This document shows, piece after piece, positions 1 through 10,064 of a DNA stretch of 64,000 nt. The first letter of the stretch is position 1. Every line of letters starts with the position of its first letter. The notes beneath the pieces were generated by a model, which was not told the origin of the DNA, ran no database searches, and was given only the letters and a program-made list of their open reading frames with translations. The DNA is from Apiospora phragmitis (lineage: Eukaryota > Ascomycota > Sordariomycetes > Amphisphaeriales > Apiosporaceae): positions 1,798,001 through 1,862,000 of the forward strand of contig JAQQWL010000008.1 in assembly GCA_038363925.1 (NCBI GenBank), read 5' to 3'. A program made the position numbers and the translations under genes.

Positions 1-2779
1 GTTCCTCAATGCCCGAGAAGGTTGGGCCGTAAGTATTGCCAAGCCGATTGAGCTCGTAGTAAAGCTCGACCCCCGACATGTATCGACTGAACGATCGATC
101 GAGCTGGCCTGCGGTTTCTCCGTACGTGACCAAATTCTCGAAGTTGCCTTCTGGAGAATCGGATGCAAACTCGACGACAATGGATCCCCGGCAGTTCTCG
201 TTCCAATGCTCCTCGCCTGTGAAAGTAGTGACCGAGAAAGCGTGGTGCATGAAAGTGCCACGATCGGTCCCTTCGGGGCTGAACGCCAGCTGGGCTTCCA
301 CTCTGGCACGGCTGTCGGGAATAACCAGCCCTTTGAGGAAAGCCACATTCTGCAACCGCAAGCGCCGGATCTTGCGGGCCGGGTAGCGGTCCGAGGCTAG
401 CTGCGACGCCGCCTCCATGGCCATACAGAGATAGCCGGCGCCGGGGAAGATAATCAGGCCATCCACGACGTGGTCCCGAAGCCACGGGAGGTCCTCGACC
501 CCGATCATGTGCCTCCATACCGGCCGCAGCGGTGTATTGTCCGTCATCCGGACGCCGAGGAGATCGTGGTACGGGTGTTTCCGCAGGCGGGACTCGTGCC
601 AATGCCTCTTGCTCCGATCCCATGGATACGAAGGTAAATTGTGCAGCACGACGGCCTTTGCCCTCGTCGGGTCCGAAGACGACACCGCAGACATGTTTAA
701 TGGATAGCCGCGGGAGAAAAGGCTTCCAACCATGGCTAGCGCGCTTTCGATGGCCCCAGTGCCACGGGTCAGCACGGAAGTATAGCTGTATGGAAGGGGC
801 TCTCCCAGGTCAGCAATGCATTGCCTTGCGGGACCTGCTAGCGCGGAATGCGGTCCTATCTCTATAAAGACGCGGTGTGGCAGCGCGCTCCTCGAAGACG
901 TGTGGTTTGCCCGGCACAGAGCTTGGAGCGCATCACAAAATCTGACCTTGTTGACGAGATTCGAGACCCAGTAGTCGCCGTCAAACTGCTCGGACTTCAG
1001 ACCACCCGTTACCGAAGAGAACATCTTGATGGTAGTCTCTGGCAGGCCGCTCTGCGCAACAACTCCAAGACTGGCTCGGTACTCCTCCGCCGCAGCCTGC
1101 ATATGATGGGAATGGTACGCGGTGTCGACAAGCAGCCTTCTGTTGAAGATTTCATGTTTTGTCAAGATATCCGAGAGTTCGGATATGGCGGCGTTATCTC
1201 CAGAAATGGTAACACTGCTAGGGCTATTTTGACAAGCAACCACGGCAATTCCTTGCTCGAGCTTTTTCAAATACGGGGTTATTTCATCCTCGCTGACTCC
1301 GACAGCGAGCATAGCTCCGTTACCAAAGCCCTTGCCTTTCGCTATTGTCGAGGAAAACCCACGAAAGTATGCTGCCTTGATGGCTTGGTGATGGGAGAGA
1401 TGGCCAGCAGCGTATGCGGCGGCGATCTCACCGCTGGAGTGCCCGACCACTGAGTCGGGGACGATTCCCCAAGAGCGCACCAAGTCTACAAGGGCAATTT
1501 GGATCGCCGTTGTGATGGGCTGTGCCAGCTCGGCTTCCTTCAACCGAGATTTTTCCGGCCCTCGGAGGAGTTCTTCGACTAGGTCCCAGGGCGACCCCAT
1601 CATGACAAGAATTTCACAGCATTGACGTATAGAGGCATAGAATACGGGATCCGCAAGCAGCTCGCAGCCCATGCCAGCCCATTGAGCGCCTTGCCCGCTG
1701 AAGACGAAACTGACGTTGACCTCTGGTGAAATTCGAGTCAGGGCGTCCGTGGTCTGCGATGCCTTTCTCAGAGCTTCGAGGAGCTGTGGCGGGGTCGAGG
1801 CGACTGTGCTGAAGCGCCAGGGCATGATAGACCGACGATCTGAGAGTGTGTAAGCGAGATCTCCAAGTGAAGTAGGATCCTCGTGCTGCGAAACCCACTC
1901 CGCCGTGTCGGCCAGTAGGCTACGCAGCGAGGATTGACTGGCGGCGGTTAGAGTAAACAGCCGCGGGACACTCTCCGCGATAACTTCGTCAGCTGTGTCC
2001 GGTAACGACGGCCGCTCCAAGACGGCATGCGCGTTCGTACCTCCGTACCCAAAGCTGTCGACGGCTACTCGCAGAACACCCTCGCGAGATCGCAGCGGCT
2101 GCAGAGTGCGCGGAACTGCGATGTTCTTCTCCGCGAGGTCCAGACTGGGCCGGGCGTGCTCAAAGTTAACATTGGGCGGGATAGCGCCGTGCTCCAGCAT
2201 CAAGATCGCCTTGATCATGGCGGCTAGGCCACTGGCACTCTCCAGGTGACCGATGTTGGATTTTATTGATCCGACCACGAGCGGCCGTGCTGGATCACGC
2301 TCGCGGCAAAATACGCGAGATATGCTTTCGAGCTCCGCGCTATCGCCGGCCAGCGTACCGGTACCGTGTGCTTCCACGTAGCCCACGCCCCGCGGATCCA
2401 GCCTGAGCCCGCCCCACACGCTACGCGCCAAAGCCTCCTGAGCCGCACCGCTGGGAAGCGTGATCCCGGCCGTGTGGCCGTCCTGGTTAACGGCCGCGTC
2501 TCGGAGGATGGCGCGAATCGGATCCCGGGCTTGGAGGGCGTCGTCCAGTCTTTTGATGACGAGGGTGGCGATGCCCTCGCCGCGGCCGTAGCCCGCGCCC
2601 CGGCTGTCGAACGAGTAGGACCGGCCGTCTCGGTTCAGCATGTGCAGGTTGCTCATCGAGATCATGTGGTCGGGGCTCAGGATCAGGTTGGCGGCACCCG
2701 CCAAGGCCATGTCGGACGTCCCCGAGCGCAGAGCCTTGACTTCACCCTGGTGTTTCAAGATGTGCTGGATACAAAGATG
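1..2779 (-). pseudogene. Highly reducing type I polyketide synthase, KS(partial)-AT-DH(partial), 5' end missing, runs off left edge
   Basis: An uninterrupted minus-strand frame of about 926 codons runs from a stop at 2780-2782 to the left edge, so the rest of the gene (DH end onward) lies outside the window. It begins inside a ketosynthase: the DMALAGAAN, VEAHGTGT and KSNIGH segments with both catalytic histidines are present, but the DTACSSS active-site cysteine and everything N-terminal are absent. Then come the acyltransferase with GHSSG nucleophile and the dehydratase with the H-x3-G-x4-P motif (HVVDGLIIFP). No in-frame ATG precedes 2710, well inside the KS. The family normally starts about 200 residues earlier. 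By context it resembles sdnO, the PKS proposed for the acyl chain of hypoxysordarin. Either a real truncation or an assembly join; no splice solution that restores the cysteine was found between 2780 and 2930. Confidence 0.85.
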
Positions 2780-2913
2780 CTACGCGGAGCTGCTGATAGA
2801 TTGCTTCGAAGAGAGGGTTGGCGACAGCTTGGTGCGAGGTTAAGACGAACGGTATGGTATACCACCCATTGGGTTAGACGTATGATGAGCACTGTACTGA
2901 CACCCTCGGATAG

Positions 2914-4212
2914 GAGAGCGGTGAATTGGAATATCACCTGCCTGCAGAGTTCACGGAAGATCGCCCCCTCTTCCTCTTTACTACAGACAAGCATGACATG
3001 TCTATCTGCGACCATCCGATATTATGTAATATACCCAAAGCGAATACAGACATCCCAATGGTACACGAGCCAGCAGCCAATTCCTTCCGCACTTATATGC
3101 GCGCCCCAACAACCCCGGAGGCCTTCGAAGACTGGCTCTACAATGATATCCCACAGCTCGCCTTCCACGTAGTGAGCTTCCAGGACGCCACCATAGTTAC
3201 CGTGACTTTGCTGCATACGCTCACGGACGCCATGGGTCTCATGGCCTTCTACAGGGCGTGGACAGCAACGCTTCGGGGCGACGACGATGCCATTGCGCCA
3301 TACATGGGGTACAAGGACGAAGACCCATTGGAAAATCTCCAGAAAGGAAAGTCGCCTCCAAGGTACATGTTCACAGATCGACTACTAAAAGGCTGGGGGT
3401 TTTTCAAGTTCGTGGTCCGGAATATTATGGAACGCCTCTGGTACCCCGAAGCCACAATGCGATTCGTATTCGTTCCTGGCATGTTTATCAGCAAACTAGC
3501 CTCATCTGCGAGAGAGGATCTGGCAGCGGCCCGAAATGACGGGGACTCGTCCAAGGTGTTCCTTTCGGATAGTGACGTTCTTTGCGCATGGTGGACCAGG
3601 CTTATAGTCAGGGCCCTCCGTCTCCCTCCCAGCCGCACCGTTTGTCTGACCAACAATTTCGATGCACGGGACGTTCTGGCAGATCTGGGTCTCCTCCCAA
3701 GCCCCAATATCTCGCTGTTGGCGAACGCGGCGTATTCCGCCCCGTGTTTCGAATGGGCGGGGAGGTATGCCAGTCCCAGCTGGCCCCTCGGCCTTCTCGC
3801 CGAACGGGTCCGGAGCACTATCCAGCTGCACCGCACGGTGGAGCAAGTCCAGGCCCAAGACGCGGCTCTCCGCGAGAGCCAGGCGAGGACGGGGCATATG
3901 CCGCTATACGGGGACTCGAGCATGCTGTTTTGCTCCTTCACCAACTGCCATCGCGGGAAGCTCTTCCAGATGGACTTCTCGCCTGCCGTCGTCACCGACG
4001 GCGAGCAGCAGCAGCTAGAGCATAAACCTGGCAGAGGGCGCCCTGTGTTCATCAATTGCACGAGCATGGAATCCCGGTGGTCCTCGAGGAATGCCACGGC
4101 CATAATGGGAAGAAGTGAAGAGTCTGGTGGCTGGTGGCTGGAGTGTCGCTTGAGACGCGACGTCTGGGAGAGGATAGATCAGCAATTGAAGACCCTGTCG
4201 CACAGCGCTTGA
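2914..4212 (+). pseudogene. BAHD-like / trichothecene-acetyltransferase-type O-acyltransferase, 5' end missing
   Basis: A plus-strand frame of about 430 codons to a stop at 4210-4212. It carries HTLTDAMG, which fits the HxxxD catalytic motif of the BAHD/trichothecene acetyltransferase superfamily. These enzymes transfer acyl groups from CoA or carrier thioesters to alcohols. Family members are usually near 480 residues, so about 50-60 N-terminal residues are missing. The recognisable homology begins at about 2914, just after a TAG that could be a 3' splice site, but no convincing upstream exon exists in the 140 bp before the oppositely oriented PKS. The first in-frame ATG is at 2998, inside the conserved region. 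Likely role by neighbourhood: attaching the PKS acyl chain to the glycoside. The published sdn cluster instead assigns a beta-lactamase-like protein to this step, so the equivalence is inference. Confidence 0.75.
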
Positions 4213-4398
4213 CAAAACCGGTCATATGGAGTAGTGCGGATGCCATAATAGAGTATATATCGTATACTGCATTCAATGTAAGGAATACTAAATTCATCCA
4301 TTGTGGGAAACCAACATGATTTGGATAACAATTTACAATTTGAACGTATTAAACATTGGTCATACTCACACTGAACATACCTCAATTCTGCCCCTAAA

Positions 4399-5486
4399 CT
4401 ATGTATTCAGATCACCTTTGTATTGTCTCAAAACTGCCTTCACCTCACTCCAAACACGCCCTTGTAAGGCTTTCCATTCATCTTCGCTTATACCAGGCGA
4501 CCAGTCATCATAGTGATCATTTACCCACATCCTCCCGTGCGCCTCCTGTCCCCGCAACAGTCCGGTTACAAGCGTCCTGCTTCCCTGCTCGGCGGTCCGC
4601 GCAATAACCGCATTAAAGGCAGCCATGAACCATCTCACCGCCGCGGGGAACTCTCTGTACAGGTTGGTCTTGCACTGCCCGGGACAGCAAGCCAGGATAG
4701 TCGGGCCCGCCGCCGCGGGGCCGTTGTCCTCCACCAAGCCGTCCAGGACAAACATCAGCAGCAGCTTGGCCTCGTAGTACGCCCGCTGGGCCGTCCAGCG
4801 CTCCCGGCCGCTGAAGTACGCCAGGGCGCCCCGGGCGGGATCCGCCAGCAGCGGCGCCACGTCCGCGCTGGCGACGTTGCAGTAGCTGATGGAGTTGACG
4901 AACTCCAGCACGCTCCCGGGCGTCGCCCGGAGGAGCGGCAGGAGAGCCACGGCCAGGAGCGCGGGGGCGAGCACGTTGACCTGGAACGTCGTGGGCCAGC
5001 CGTCTGCCGTCGTCTCGCGGGTCGGCAGCGCCAGGCCGGCGCTCAGCAGGACGCAGTCCAGCGCCGGCGTCGTCCGCTTGACGGTCTCGGCGAACTGGCG
5101 GACGGACGGGAAAGAGGTGTACTCGACGGGCACGACTTGGATCGCCGAACTGTCAAGCGACGGCACTTTGGCGAGGATGTCGCGTTTTGCGCCCTCGCCT
5201 TTTTCGGTCGTTCTTGCGCCCAGGATCAGCTTCTTTGGCTTCAGCGCTGCGATACGCAGGGCAGCTTGATAGCCCTAGTAAGAGAGAGAGTAGCTGGTCA
5301 GTTATTGGAAGACCTATGAAACACTGATAGACGATGGATGATACTGACAATACCACTGGCGCATCCCGTGATGGCGACCGTTTTCCCCGCGAAGGACTCG
5401 CTGGGCGGCTCCCCTGGGGGGTTCAACCCTCCTTGGCGCAGGTACGCCACTGTGACCTTGCCATGGGGACCGTTGAATTGCACCAT
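4399..5486 (-). CDS. Short-chain dehydrogenase/reductase (possible sdnK-like sugar reductase)
   Basis: Two exons: 5486-5349 and 5274-4399, joined by a 74-bp phase-0 intron (GTCAGT...TAG) that splits the cofactor motif. The spliced protein is about 337 residues. The Rossmann glycine motif reads TGCASGIG near residue 40, the NNAG-like motif LSAG lies near 110, the catalytic Ser is in NSISYCN, and YYEAK supplies the Tyr-x3-Lys pair. No frameshift is seen. In the sordarin pathway a short-chain dehydrogenase (SdnK) is proposed to act after the GDP-mannose dehydratase to make GDP-6-deoxyaltrose. This gene is the only SDR of classical type here and could do that, or could oxidise a hydroxyl on the terpene. 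Substrate cannot be read from sequence. Confidence 0.85.
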
Positions 5487-5972
5487 CTTTACCTGGTTTC
5501 TTCGTTGTATGTAGGATACTATTTGCGTGGTCCAAATGGAGGCGAGCCCTTTGAGGTTCGTACTGGCACTCTAAGGGGAATAAGCCGTACCCTATACCCA
5601 ACTAGGTAAGCCCGGCTGCGTGTTATAGCATCTTTTGCCATTTCAGGAAGATATTGTGGGCCGCCAAGAATGTGTAATTGTGTATCTTAGTCATGGCAAT
5701 TGTATACAGCTCTCAGCCCATGGCCGACAAGTCCTTGAGGTTGACAGAAATCATATCTTATTGATTTGGAAAGTGACAGTCACAGATCAAAGACCCTTCT
5801 AAATTCTGAAGGGATGCCGGGAAGAGGTTTGGCTAATCAGTCATAAGCACCGAATATGAGTTTTACCAGGCTATGATTAACGGCTCACGAAATTACATGT
5901 CTGGGAAGCTGTGCTGCGTGAAATCATGTCATTGATTTGTATATACCAATGATATAATCTTGAGTCATCTCT
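5487..5972. other. Intergenic region upstream of the SDR
   Basis: About 490 bp between the inferred 3' end of the glycosyltransferase and the SDR start codon. No coding segment is recognised. It should hold the SDR promoter and the glycosyltransferase terminator. Confidence 0.5.
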
Positions 5973-7605
5973 TCACCCCTCGAAGCAAAGATCAGTGACA
6001 ATCCTAGCAGATTCAACCCTTCCGCCACTCTTCCGACAAACCTCACCCAACTGCGCAGCCTTCTCCGCCATAGCCTGCGCATCCCCCTTTCTTCCTACCG
6101 ACAGTTCTCAATAGCGCTGCCCCAAATTCCTCCGCGTCAACCAGGTTTGGTGCCACATAGCTGTCATTGTCGACCACACAGCTGTGGCCAATATCCCGGT
6201 TTCCGTAGGTACCAATCCCCAGATACTCAACACGCGTGGCATAGTCGAATGTATCATACCACATCGCGAGCACGATCTGTGGAACACCAGCCCTGTTTAA
6301 TGAAGTGTGTGTTAGTCAGATTAAAGTCCGCCCGAGAAGGGGGCGCTTACCATGTGGCCTCGAAATACGAATTGGCCCCGCCATGATGCACCGAGCACAC
6401 AATATGGCCACTTCGCAGAATAGCCACTGGATCCGCCTTCAGCCAGTTCTCGATCCGGATCCGCCCGCTCTCGATCTCCCGCCCAAGCAACTGCTGTACG
6501 CTCTCCAGGCCCGACCGCTCCGACGTCGCCTCGGTCTTGAGCTTCCACAGCACCTGGACGTCCGGCCGCGCCGCGAGGAGGACGCGCAGGCCGAGGGCCT
6601 GCTCGCGCACCGTCGCGGCATAGGCCTCGAAGTGGGTGCCGAGAGAGACGAGCACGGTCGGGCCGCGCCGGAGCCAGCGCAGGAGGTCCGGGTCGCTCGC
6701 CTCGATGGGCGGCGCCGCGACGAGGATGGGCCCGCAGTCGTGCACGTTGGGCGGGATCCGCATCGGCAGGTCGGCCGCGGGCAGCGAGGGCGTGATCTGC
6801 GGGACGTCCGGCGCCCAGGGCGTGAAGCTGCCCAGGGCGCCTTCGATGCCGCGGGCCGCTCTTGCTTGGTTGAGGGCGACGACCTGTGGGTGCGAGCGGC
6901 ATTTCTTGGAGTTCCAGTAGCAATAGATATTGTCCACAATTTGGCTCCAGGCACGGGGTATGTGAACCCTGTCGAGAATCTAAAGCAGTCCGGTATCAGC
7001 CGAATCGAACGATTCCGGGTGTACATAGCGGGTTGGGAAGCTCACGCTGGGTATTTCCACCAAGCGGCGAGCCAGGGCTGCTGCGGTATCACACCGTCTG
7101 CGACATTCCAAGGATGTAGTACCGCATACTTTCGCTTCAGAGTGCGTGCCATGTCGTGCACAGGAAGAAGGATGGGGTCTACGACGACCAGTGAAGGGTC
7201 CAGCTTCTTGGTCAAGTCGGCAGACCAATCAAACAATGAGAGATACTGGCCGGGCTCCATGATGGCAAGGGCTTTCAGCGTCAACAGGGCGGTGCGCGCC
7301 GCCCCGTTGCGGCCGGGCGGGTGCGGCACATCCGCCTTCTTCCGGTCTTTGCCCGCCGCGGCCCAGGTGGCGAAGCCGGGGAACTGGGCGAGGTTGTGGA
7401 ACTCGATGGGCGAGATGGGCTGGGACGGGTTCTCCTCCCGGACCTTCTGGATGAGACTGTCGAGGCGCGGCTGGAGGGGCGCAAACGACGCGATGTGGAT
7501 GTCTACTCTGTTCTGGCGGAGGAGCTCGTAGATGGTGGCGAGGACCACGTTGACGTAGCCGAAGTCGCTGATCGCGAAGAAGAGAACGATTGGGCGTTCG
7601 GGCAT
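5973..7605 (-). CDS. sdnJ: UDP-glycosyltransferase-fold glycosyltransferase (sdnJ-like), with a frame break near the C-terminus
   Basis: Exon 1 is 7605-7046 (starts MPERPIVLFF), exon 2 about 6968-6351, exon 3 starts at 6292 after a 58-bp intron (GTAAGC...CAG). The donor-binding signature HHGGANSYFEATWAGVP is typical of GT1-family enzymes. In SdnJ this enzyme puts 6-deoxyaltrose on the C19 hydroxyl of sordaricin. As written, exon 3 ends early at 6043 because of a run of five C at 6083-6087. One base fewer gives a family-like tail ending at 5973. Intron 1 has two possible acceptors: 6969 keeps the frame open, while 6980 gives the more family-like GFTYPVP segment but then loses frame. Gene is divergent from the GDP-mannose dehydratase. 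Assignment to sdnJ rests on context. Confidence 0.82.
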
Positions 7606-8068
7606 CTTGTCTGTGGTCGCACACGGAGTAGGGCTTTGGGCTGCGTTGGGGCGCTGGGGTTTCCAATCTTCAGGAACAAAATCATCCTATCCAATGAACA
7701 GATGATTGTATTTGGGAGTGTCAGGACCTACAGTGGTAATCTTGGCTGCTGGTATTACCTGCAGTCTGGAACCTGTTTTGTGGATGGCTGACTGATCTGG
7801 AAATCAATGGTTCTTGCTCGGGACCCTCCCAAGCACAGATTGCCTATTCGGGTAATTGTACCACCCTATTATAGAAAGCCCGAGTACGCCCCAGGTTGCC
7901 CTGTTTATTGACAATTTTTATTCTGTAGCAATTAATTCCATAGAAGAATACTTACCGAGGCTGCCTTACCCTTAAGAAACTCAGTATCAGCTAAAACGTT
8001 TGCCTTTGGCATTGTCGATATCTGTAGCAGCGTCGTTCAATTCTCAAGAAGACTCCATCAAATATCTC
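7606..8068. promoter_or_regulatory. Divergent promoter region, glycosyltransferase / GDP-mannose dehydratase
   Basis: A 463-bp gap between two start codons pointing away from each other. It contains no ORF with family features. Co-regulation of the two sugar genes is inferred from the arrangement. No specific operator is recognised. Confidence 0.5.
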
Positions 8069-9736
8069 ATGATGGAGATTGTCGAGACTTCTACGCCCAA
8101 GGTGGCTTTCATAACAGGTCATTATTTCCTCCGGTTGTGATTCACACAATCAAAGCTGATTATATAACCAGGAATCACCGGCCAAGATGGTTCCTACCTC
8201 GCAGAGATTTTGCTGGAAAAGGGCTACGAAGTGCACGGACTTGTTTGACCGTCCTCTCAGAGACGGCAGGCTCTGAATCACCCCGTGCGCCATGGAGTGA
8301 CTCTCCACTATGGCGACATGACAGACTCAGGGACGCTTCTGCAGATCCTGGGCGGTATATGTGTCGATGAAGTCTACCACCTTGCTGCTCAGTCTCACGT
8401 GGGTGTCTCGTTCGAGACTCCACTGTTAACCTGCGACATCAATGCTCTGGGAACCCTGAGATTGCTGGAGGCCTTGAGAATTCTGAAACTGGAGAAGAAA
8501 GTCCGATTCTATAGTGTGAGTTACCTTCCCTAGTGCAACGGGAGAGAGTCGAAGCTAACGGCTGAAGAGGCGGTCACCTCGGAGCTCTTCGGAAACGATG
8601 CACCGGCCCCTCAAACCGAGGCGACACCATTTCACCCAGTCTCGCCGTATGCCGTATCCAAGCAATTCCAGTTCGCTATCACTGCCAACTTTCGGGAGGC
8701 GTACGGCTTTCACGCCTCCAATGGCATTTTGTTCAACCATGAGTCACCAAGACGGGGTAAGTGACAGCCATCTTATGGAATTTCGCGAGGAAATCTTCTG
8801 GCCGCTGCTAATCTCGGGAGTGCAGGGACAACTTTCGTCACCCGCAAAATCACTTCACAGGTAGCTTTGATTGCCTGCGGGCTGTCAGACGGGTTTGAAC
8901 TCGGCAACCTGAACGCCACCAGAGACTGGGGCCATGCCCGAGACTATATGGAAGGTGTGTACCTCATGCTGCAACAGCCGGTCGGTGGAGACTACGTGCT
9001 AGCGACCGGCGAAGCATCGAGCGTGAGGCGGTTCGTCGAAGCCGCTTTCCGCGTCATCGGAACCAAGATCGAGTAAGTCAAACCTCATTTGCCTCGCTTC
9101 CACCCTTGGTGTGAATCTGCCAACTAATCCGCTCTCAACCCCAGATGGTCGGGTGAAGGCGTAGACGAGATCGGTACCGAGTCGGGGACCGGGAAAGTTC
9201 GCGTCGTGGTGAACCCCAAGTTTTACCGACCAGTGGAAAACGAAGATTTGCTCGGGTCTGCTGCGAAGGCCAAGGAGGTGCTGGGGTGGGAGCCAAAGTA
9301 CGGGTTTGAGAAACTCGTCGAGGAAATGGTTTTTTCCGACATCGAACTGGTCAAGAACGGCAAGATATTTTCCAACACCAATCTGGATTGGTTGGTGGAC
9401 GAATCCGGCGGCGTGGTTGGTTCGGGTGCGGTGAACGAACCGACCTATGTGGAGAACCGAGCCCCTATTGACGCAGATTCGTCCGCCTGGGCGGTAGACG
9501 AATCTCAGAACGCGGGAGATCCGGTCGTCGAGGTGGAAAGGGCTCCGACCAGTCGGTTGCCGGATCGGAGCACACGGAAGATTCGGGCATTGGTGGCCTG
9601 GAGAAGCCACAAGCATTCGACGTCACCGAGGCCAAATGCTCTACTACTCTCAACGGGGCTCCTCGCGGGTTGGATGGCGTTGGCGAAGCGAAGGCTGTTT
9701 TGGACAACAATGGGGGAACAGATGCACGTTGCTTGA
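8069..9736 (+). CDS. sdnI: GDP-mannose 4,6-dehydratase (sdnI-like), five exons, one in-frame stop
   Basis: Exons 8069-8117, 8172-8515, 8570-8756, 8826-9072 and 9145-9736 splice in consistent phase to about 472 residues. The enzyme converts GDP-mannose to GDP-4-keto-6-deoxymannose. Visible features: the NAD(P) motif [37 protein letters not shown], catalytic SPYAVSK (Tyr-x3-Lys), NHESPRRG and [12 protein letters not shown], all diagnostic of GMD. An in-frame TGA at 8246-8248 sits where the family has Arg after GLV, so a CGA-to-TGA change would explain it. The C-terminal 100 or so residues after the usual GMD end are an unexplained tail. Sordarin carries 6-deoxyaltrose, and SdnI is proposed for this step. 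If the stop is real the gene is dead. Confidence 0.85.
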
Positions 9737-10062
9737 GTCTGCCCCCTCTGTCCATTTAATGGCTGCGGAAACCTAAAGAATTACCCCGTTGAGATAACTA
9801 CCTTGGCACCAATCATGTAAGGGGATGAAATACAGTTAATAAGCGATGAGGGCCAGGGCTCCTTTATGTCCGTATTAGAATAGATCAGTTTCGACTTATT
9901 CCAACAGTTTACCCGTATGTATAAAAGATGCGCCGAACATCAATTCGTTTTCTTGGATCAGCAGCAATCCAGTTAGTCTTGAAATTTGCTGGTGGTCAAT
10001 GTTCCAGCGTCTCGGCGCTCTGACCACCTTCATCAGACGCACAGCACACTGTGGTAACAGGC
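9737..10062. other. Intergenic region before the pogo element
   Basis: About 330 bp between the GMD stop and the transposon target site. No gene or clear signal is recognised apart from the expected transcript end. Confidence 0.4.
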
Positions 10063-10064
10063 TA

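Noticed and set aside
2366..3172. Long plus-strand open frame (268 codons)
   Set aside because: It is the antisense of the KS region joined to the out-of-frame acyltransferase start; no family features.
4513..5319. Plus-strand 268-codon frame opposite the SDR
   Set aside because: Antisense shadow; the SDR motifs and a phase-consistent intron are on the minus strand.
6305..7531. Plus-strand 408-codon frame opposite the glycosyltransferase
   Set aside because: High-GC antisense frame with no motifs; the minus strand carries the GT signatures and splice sites.
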